Source of the DNA: Brevundimonas poindexterae
GTDB lineage: Bacteria; Pseudomonadota; Alphaproteobacteria; Caulobacterales; Caulobacteraceae
Reading direction: 5' to 3'
DNA length: 64,000 nucleotides
NCBI RefSeq assembly: GCF_020524625.1
Contig: NZ_JAIVLL010000001.1
Coordinates: 1 to 64,000 of the forward strand
Position numbers and translations under genes: made by a program
Shown here: one piece after another, positions 59,215 to 64,000 of the stretch
Layout: the number at the start of each line of letters is the position of its first letter
Numbering within the stretch: position 1 is the stretch's first letter
The notes under the pieces: model-generated
What the model saw: the letters and a program-made list of their open reading frames with translations, nothing else
Told to the model about the DNA's origin: nothing
Databases searched by the model: none

Positions 59215-59763
59215 ATGACGATGCGGCCACCCGAAACCGACCGACGCAAGATCCGCACCCGACTGGCGATTACCGACGCCATGACGGCGCTCATGTTCAG
59301 CCGCAAGTGGCGGGACATTCGTACCGCCGATCTGATTGCCCGAGCGGGCGTCGGACGCTCGACCTTCTATGAGCATTTCCGCAGCAAGGACGAGGTGCTG
59401 CTGGCGATGATCGAGCCGCTCTGGAGGCCGCTCGCGGAGGCGGCGGTGGGCCGCGCGAACCGCTTCGACCTGCAGGCTATCCTGGCGCACATGTGGGACA
59501 GGCGTGCGCCGGCCCGGGCCCTCTTTGAGCCCCCGCTCGCCCCGCGATTGCAGCGAAAGCTCGCCCAGATGATCGAGTACCGCCTGCCGCCGACCGTCAG
59601 CGGTGTCCCGGCTGCGCTCAGGGCCACCGGGTCTGCCGCGGCAACACTCGCCGTCCTCAAGGCGTGGCTGACGGGCGAGCAGATGTGCTCGGTTGAAGCC
59701 ATGGCCGCCTGGCTCGCCAATCTCGAACCGCTCAGCGGCGACGGCCCTTCCTCACGCCTTTGA
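59215..59763 (+). CDS. TetR-family transcriptional regulator
   Basis: Encodes 182 residues from ATG 59215. The N-terminal helix-turn-helix (TRLAITDAMTALM, then IRTADLIARAGVGRSTFYEHFRSKDEVLLA) is classic TetR. The C-terminal ligand domain is not assignable. It is divergent from the frameshifted membrane-protein/VOC operon, and the intervening perfect inverted repeat makes repression of both directions likely. The last 32 bases overlap the convergent rnr gene. Confidence 0.93.
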   Translation: MTMRPPETDRRKIRTRLAITDAMTALMFSRKWRDIRTADLIARAGVGRSTFYEHFRSKDEVLLAMIEPLWRPLAEAAVGRANRFDLQAILAHMWDRRAPARALFEPPLAPRLQRKLAQMIEYRLPPTVSGVPAALRATGSAAATLAVLKAWLTGEQMCSVEAMAAWLANLEPLSGDGPSSRL

Positions 59764-62008
59764 GCCCTCCGGAAGGCGGCTTGCCACCGCCCTTGCGCGG
59801 CGGCTTGCCGGAGGGCCGGCCGCGCGGGCCGCCGCCGGTCGGGGGTTTGCCCTCTTCCGCGTCGGACAGCATCTCCAGCACCAGGCCGCCGGTCAGGGGG
59901 GTGGCCTCGACCAGCTTGACCTCGACCCGGCGCCCCAGGGTCCAGCGCTGGCCAGACCGTTGGCCGACCAAGGCGTGGGCCGCCTCGTCGTGCTGGAAAT
60001 AGTCGCGGCCCAGCGACGAGATGGGGATCAGGCCGTCCGCGCCGGTCTCGTCCAGCCGCACGAACAGGCCGAAGCGGGTCACGCCCGTGATCCGGCCCGT
60101 GAAGGTCGCGCCCACCCGCTCCTCGAGGAAGGCGGCGATGTAGCGGTCGGTGGCGTCGCGCTCGGCGGCCATCGAGCGCCGCTCGGTCATGACCAGATGC
60201 TCGGCGATGGCGGGCAGTTCGGAGGCCTCGCGGTCGGTCAGCCCGTCCTTGCCCAGCCCCAGCGCCCGGATCAGGGCCCGGTGCACGATCAGGTCCGAGT
60301 ACCGCCGGATCGGTGAGGTGAAGTGGGCGTAGCGGTCGAGGTTCAGCCCGAAGTGGCCGATGTTCTCGGGCGTGTAGATCGCCTGCATCTGGCTGCGCAG
60401 GACCACTTCGTTGACGATCTCGGCGTGGGGCGTGTCGCGCATGCTGTCGAGCAGGGCGTTGAGCTTCTTGGTGGTCGGCGCCTCGCCCTTGTTCCAGGGA
60501 CGGCCCAGCGTCTGCAGGAAGTCGGCGAGGTTGAAGACCTTTTCCTGGCTGGGCGTGTCGTGCACCCGATAGATCAGGGGGGTGCGCTTCTGCTCCAGCG
60601 TCTCGGCAGCCGAGACGTTGGCCTGGATCATCATCTCCTCGATCAGGCGGTGCGCTTCCAGCGAGGCGCGCGGTTCGATCGAGAGGATCTCGCCCTTCGG
60701 CGACATGTTGATCTTGCGTTCCAGGCTTTCGATGGCCAGCGGGGCGCGCTTCCTGCGGCCCTTGAGCATGGTGCGATAGGCGGTCCACAGGGGCTTAAGG
60801 ACGGCGTCGACGATCGGGCCCGTCACATCGTCGAAACGACCGTCGGCGGCGGCCTGGGCCTGTTCGTACGACAGGCTGGCGTGCGACCGCATCAGGCCCC
60901 GGACGAAGCGATGGCTGCGCTTCCTGCCCTCTGCATCGAAGACCATGCGCACGGCGAGGCAGGCACGGTTCTCGCCGACCTTCAGACTGCACAGGCCGTT
61001 CGACAGCACCTCGGGCAGCATGGGTTCGACCCGGTCGGGGAAGTAGGTGGAGTTGCCCTTGTCGCGCGCCTGCTGGTCCAGCGCGCTGCCGGGTCGGACG
61101 TAGGCGGCCACGTCGGCGATCGCGACCCAGACGATCCAGCCCCCGGGGTTCTTCGCGTCATCATCAGCGTGGGCATAGACGGCGTCGTCGTGGTCGCGCG
61201 CGTCGGCGGGATCGATGGTGATCAGCGGCAGGTCGCGCAGGTCTTCGCGCCCCTTGAGCGAGGGCAGGGCCTGATCCTCGGCTTCGGCCTCGACGGTTTC
61301 GGAGAAGCCTGTGGGCAGGCCGTGGGCATGGATGGCGATGAGCGAGGCCGCGCGCGGGTCGTCCTCGCGGCCCAGCCGCTCCAGCACCTTGCCGCGTTTG
61401 GGGCCGTGGCGGCTGCTGCCCTTTTCGACCGCGGCCAGTACCAGGTCGCCGTCCTTGAGACCCTCGACCTGGCTTTCCGGGACGATCAGCGTGTCCTTGC
61501 CCCGACGGTCGACGGACTCGATGCGCACCTGTCGGGCGGAACGGCGGATCACGCCCAGCACCCGGTCGGCCCCGGTGTCGAGCTTCTTGATCAGGCGGGC
61601 TTCCCAGCCCTCTTCACCCCGCGCGAAGCGGACCAGCAGGCGATCCCCCAGCCCCGGCGCGGCGCCGGCCGCCTTGCGATCCGGCATCAGCAGCGCGGTC
61701 GGAGCGTCGACGGACGCCTCGACCAGCCGGACGATCAGCTCGCCGTCGATATCGCGCTCGACGACGTCAGCCACCCCGACGGGGGGCAGGCCACCGGCCT
61801 CGCTGAGGCCCTTGCGCCCGCGCCGGCCGAGACGGCCCTCTTCCTCCAGCTCGCGGATCATCTCGCGCAGGGCGCGCCGGTCGGCGCCCTTCAGGCCGAA
61901 GTGACGGGCGATGTCGGTCTTCTCGGCCGACCCTGCCTCGCGCAGATAGGCCAGCAGGGTGTCCTTGTCGGGCAGCCCCGGGGCGGGGCGACGGGGGCTC
62001 TTTGTCAT
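59732..62008 (-). CDS. rnr: Ribonuclease R
   Basis: Encodes 758 residues, normal for RNase R. A winged-helix start (LREAGSAEKTDIARHFGL) is followed by cold-shock domains, the RNB exonuclease core with TIDPADARDHDDAV (metal-binding Asp residues) and the conserved YAHFTSPIRRYSDL, and an S1 domain (VGATFTGRITGVTRFGLFV). The C-terminal ~45 residues are Lys/Gly/Pro/Arg-rich and may help bind structured RNA. A strong ribosome-binding site (GGGAGGAAG) precedes the ATG. It degrades structured RNA 3' to 5'. Confidence 0.96.
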   Translation of the reverse strand: MTKSPRRPAPGLPDKDTLLAYLREAGSAEKTDIARHFGLKGADRRALREMIRELEEEGRLGRRGRKGLSEAGGLPPVGVADVVERDIDGELIVRLVEASVDAPTALLMPDRKAAGAAPGLGDRLLVRFARGEEGWEARLIKKLDTGADRVLGVIRRSARQVRIESVDRRGKDTLIVPESQVEGLKDGDLVLAAVEKGSSRHGPKRGKVLERLGREDDPRAASLIAIHAHGLPTGFSETVEAEAEDQALPSLKGREDLRDLPLITIDPADARDHDDAVYAHADDDAKNPGGWIVWVAIADVAAYVRPGSALDQQARDKGNSTYFPDRVEPMLPEVLSNGLCSLKVGENRACLAVRMVFDAEGRKRSHRFVRGLMRSHASLSYEQAQAAADGRFDDVTGPIVDAVLKPLWTAYRTMLKGRRKRAPLAIESLERKINMSPKGEILSIEPRASLEAHRLIEEMMIQANVSAAETLEQKRTPLIYRVHDTPSQEKVFNLADFLQTLGRPWNKGEAPTTKKLNALLDSMRDTPHAEIVNEVVLRSQMQAIYTPENIGHFGLNLDRYAHFTSPIRRYSDLIVHRALIRALGLGKDGLTDREASELPAIAEHLVMTERRSMAAERDATDRYIAAFLEERVGATFTGRITGVTRFGLFVRLDETGADGLIPISSLGRDYFQHDEAAHALVGQRSGQRWTLGRRVEVKLVEATPLTGGLVLEMLSDAEEGKPPTGGGPRGRPSGKPPRKGGGKPPSGGLKGVRKGRRR

Positions 62009-62109
62009 CTTCCTCCCTTAACGCGCTTCGCCCCGCTTTGTCGTCAGGTTCCGGAGGTTGAGCGCCGGACGGCGGCGCGCAAGGTGCAGGCCTCATCCTG
62101 GAGCTTCAC

Positions 62110-62466
62110 ATGTTCATCACCGCCCTGGCCCTGTCCTTCGCCCTGTCCACCGCCCCGCAGGACCCCCCGACCCATCAGCAGGCCGTCAACTGCACCGGCG
62201 TGTTCCTGTTCACCGCCGTACTGGCCGCCCAGGTGGTCGAGAACGACCCGACGGACGAGAATCGGGAGACCGCTGAGCTTGCGGCCACCCTGCTGAAGGC
62301 TGCTGATGCCAGCCGACTGCAGGCTGCGTCGCGCGAAGGCCTGTCGATCGACGACAGCGGCAACGCCCTGAACGCGTGGCTGGATTCCAATGAAGACGGC
62401 GGGGGCACCATTCTGGAGCGCGAACTGGATGGCTGCATCGGCCTCTACGCCTACGCCATTCCCTGA
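62110..62466 (+). CDS. Small exported protein of unknown function
   Basis: Encodes 118 residues. A short signal-like start (MFITALALSFALSTAPQ) is followed by a mostly helical mature part with two cysteines (NCTGVFL, DGCIGLY) that could form a disulfide. The family is not recognised. It is divergent from rnr and 71 bases upstream of the cystathionine beta-synthase gene on the same strand. Confidence 0.65.
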   Translation: MFITALALSFALSTAPQDPPTHQQAVNCTGVFLFTAVLAAQVVENDPTDENRETAELAATLLKAADASRLQAASREGLSIDDSGNALNAWLDSNEDGGGTILERELDGCIGLYAYAIP

Positions 62467-62537
62467 GGGTATGAGGCGTTCGGCTTGACCTGAGCGGGAG
62501 ACCGGACCAGCTTCCGGCCCAAAGCCCAGGAGTCAGA

Positions 62538-63941
62538 ATGTCGCTTGCCCCCAAACCGGTCCTTGCCGGTCCTACCGCTTCGCTGCTCGATCTGATCGGC
62601 AAGACGCCCATGGTCGAGGTGAGCCGCATGGACACCGGCAAGTGCCGGCTGTTCCTGAAGCTGGAAAGCCAGAATCCGGGCGGGTCAATCAAGGACCGCA
62701 TCGCCCTGTCGATGATTGCGGCCGCCGAGAAGGAAGGTTGGCTCAAGCCCGGCGGCACGATTGTTGAGGCGACGGCCGGCAATACCGGTCTGGCGTTGAC
62801 CCTGGTCGGACAGGCCAAGGGCTACAAGGTGCTGCTGGTCATCCCGGACAAGATGTCCAGGGAGAAGATCCAGCACCTGCGCGCCATGGGTGCCGATGTA
62901 CGGTTGACCCGCTCGGACGTGCCGCACGGCCACCCCGAATACTATACCGACATGGCCGAACGCCTGGCCCAGCAGATTCCGGGCGGCTACTACGTCAACC
63001 AGTTCGCCAATGACGCCAACTCGGCCGCGCATTTCGAGACCACGGGGCCCGAGATCTGGGAGCAGATGGACGGCAAGGTGGACGGCTTTGTCGCCGGCAT
63101 CGGCTCGGGCGGCACCATCACGGGGATCGCCCGCTTCCTGAAGTCAAAGGGCTCGGACGCCAGGATCATTCTGGCCGACCCGGTCGGGTCGACGCTGGCC
63201 GGGATCGTCAATGACGGGGAGCCGGGACCCGAGGGCAGCTATACGGTCGAGGGGATCGGCCAGAATTTCGTGCCTGACACTGCCGACATGGACCTGATCG
63301 ACAAGGCCTATTCCATCCCCGACGCCGAGGCGATCGCCACCGTGCGCGACCTGCTGCTCAAGGAGGGCATTCTCGCCGGATCGTCGTCGGGCACCCTGAT
63401 CGCGGCGGCCCTGCGCTGGTGCCGCGAGCAGACCGAACCCAAGACGTGCGTGACCTTCGTCTGTGACACCGGGGCCAAGTATCTGTCCAAGGTCTACAAC
63501 GACGCCTGGCTGGCCGATCAGGGACTGGGCGAGCGCGAGTTGCACGGCGACCTGTCGGACCTGATCACCCGCAAATATGAGGACGGCGCCGTGGTCTTTG
63601 CCGGGCCGGACGACACGGTGGACACGGTGTTCAAGCGCATGCGCGGGGCCGATGTCTCGCAACTGCCGATCTTCAGCGAGGGGCGGCTGGTCGGCATCGT
63701 TGACGAGAGCGATCTGGTGCACACGATGAACACCGACGAGATCACCCGCGAGGAGCGCTTCAGGCTGCCGGTGTCAAAGGTGATGACGCGCGAGCTGGAC
63801 ACCGTTCAGGTCAATGAACCGCTGGAGGCGCTGGTGCCCCTGTTCGACCGGGATCGGGTGGCGATCGTGCTGGACGGCGAGAGGTTCGTCGGCCTGATCA
63901 CCCGCACGGACCTGATCAACCACCTCAGCCTGAATCGGTGA
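62538..63941 (+). CDS. Cystathionine beta-synthase
   Basis: Encodes 467 residues. The PLP domain (residues ~10-330) has the Schiff-base lysine in NPGGSIKDR, the substrate loop EATAGNTGLAL and the phosphate loop GIGSGGTITG. Residues ~335-467 form a CBS (Bateman) pair that may bind an adenosyl ligand and regulate activity. It condenses serine and homocysteine to cystathionine, drawing homocysteine away from MetH. A cysteine-synthase role is also possible. A ribosome-binding AGGAG precedes the ATG. The next gene starts one base after the stop. Confidence 0.92.
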   Translation: MSLAPKPVLAGPTASLLDLIGKTPMVEVSRMDTGKCRLFLKLESQNPGGSIKDRIALSMIAAAEKEGWLKPGGTIVEATAGNTGLALTLVGQAKGYKVLLVIPDKMSREKIQHLRAMGADVRLTRSDVPHGHPEYYTDMAERLAQQIPGGYYVNQFANDANSAAHFETTGPEIWEQMDGKVDGFVAGIGSGGTITGIARFLKSKGSDARIILADPVGSTLAGIVNDGEPGPEGSYTVEGIGQNFVPDTADMDLIDKAYSIPDAEAIATVRDLLLKEGILAGSSSGTLIAAALRWCREQTEPKTCVTFVCDTGAKYLSKVYNDAWLADQGLGERELHGDLSDLITRKYEDGAVVFAGPDDTVDTVFKRMRGADVSQLPIFSEGRLVGIVDESDLVHTMNTDEITREERFRLPVSKVMTRELDTVQVNEPLEALVPLFDRDRVAIVLDGERFVGLITRTDLINHLSLNR

Positions 63942-63942
63942 G

Positions 63943-64000
63943 ATGACCCCGGACCGTCGCCAGCTGCTGATCGGGGGCCTGGCCGCGACGACGGTCGGGA
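63943..64000 (+). CDS. Start of an exported protein gene (truncated by window end)
   Basis: Nineteen codons are visible: MTPDRRQLLIGGLAATTVG. The DRRQLLI stretch followed by a hydrophobic Gly/Ala-rich segment looks like a Tat-type signal peptide. The start is two bases past the cystathionine beta-synthase stop, so it is probably co-transcribed. Product unknown. Confidence 0.6.
   Translation, partial: MTPDRRQLLIGGLAATTVG

Noticed and set aside
59367..60788. A 473-codon minus-strand frame across the tetR gene and the 3' half of rnr
   Set aside because: It is in the wrong frame relative to RNase R, whose RNB and S1 motifs are unbroken, and antisense to tetR.
62467..62537. Possible SAM or SAH riboswitch before cystathionine beta-synthase
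   Set aside because: Only 71 bases are available and I could not fold a known SAM-II or SAH riboswitch core; a plain ribosome-binding site explains the leader.

Overview
The window looks like a chromosomal segment of an alphaproteobacterium, most likely from the order Caulobacterales (Brevundimonas- or Caulobacter-like). This is inferred from the uniformly high G+C, an Oar-like TonB-dependent receptor, a methionine synthase split into two genes, a TipN-like polarity protein, a GTTC-N7-GTTC LexA box and tightly overlapping operons. Almost all of it is core or stable chromosome. I see no IS element, prophage, integrase, CRISPR array or rRNA. The only tRNA found is tRNA-Val(CAC). No gap between annotated features exceeds 300 bases.

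Layout. 1-3.4 kb: 3' part of a TonB-dependent receptor with a strong terminator, then a small exported protein. 3.4-10.4 kb (minus strand): a fully overlapping methionine-cycle operon, sahR - metF - subclass B3 metallo-beta-lactamase - metH N-terminal half - DUF6882-like gene - metH C-terminal half, under a near-perfect 22-bp palindrome. 10.5-15 kb: an EF-hand lipoprotein, a DUF6065-like protein, a D-2-hydroxyacid dehydrogenase and a BlaI/M56-peptidase pair. 15-21 kb: ettA, a serine hydrolase, and a UdgX-type uracil-DNA glycosylase with its partner radical SAM protein behind a LexA box. 21-29 kb: SulP transporter, a 2OG-oxygenase-like protein, an N6-adenine methyltransferase, a polyprenyl diphosphate synthase, an unknown membrane coiled-coil protein, aspartate aminotransferase, a VTT-domain protein and a GST. 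29.3-35.2 kb: the elongasome cluster mreB-mreC-mreD-mrdA-rodA. 35.2-46.9 kb: proline iminopeptidase, DUF423, MFS transporter, a C15-like pseudo-peptidase, TipN-like protein, a phospholipase D/endonuclease-fold pair, lemA with two TPM-domain genes, and folD. 47-53.7 kb: a five-repeat PPC protein, an orphan sugar-type ABC ATPase behind two abutting palindromes, tRNA-Val, gph, glmU, rpiA and a TonB_C-domain protein. 53.9-64 kb: a duplicated intergenic repeat, gor, an Asp/Asn-hydroxylase/sulfotransferase fusion, a Nudix hydrolase, a TetR-controlled operon with a frameshifted membrane-protein gene, rnr, a small exported protein, cystathionine beta-synthase, and the start of a further gene.

How the genes work together. 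The methionine operon (MetF supplies 5-methyl-THF, split MetH uses it) is probably controlled by SAH through the SahR-type ArsR/methyltransferase fusion. FolD and cystathionine beta-synthase elsewhere in the window touch the same one-carbon and homocysteine network. MreBCD, PBP2 and RodA build the lateral wall, GlmU provides UDP-GlcNAc, and TipN would mark the pole. The most interesting candidate system is the radical SAM/UdgX pair. It combines a LexA box, an uracil-DNA cross-linking type glycosylase loop and a C-terminal sliding-clamp-type motif, which together suggest a DNA-damage-induced, replication-linked repair module of unresolved chemistry. Functions are assigned from sequence motifs read by eye; no database search was run.
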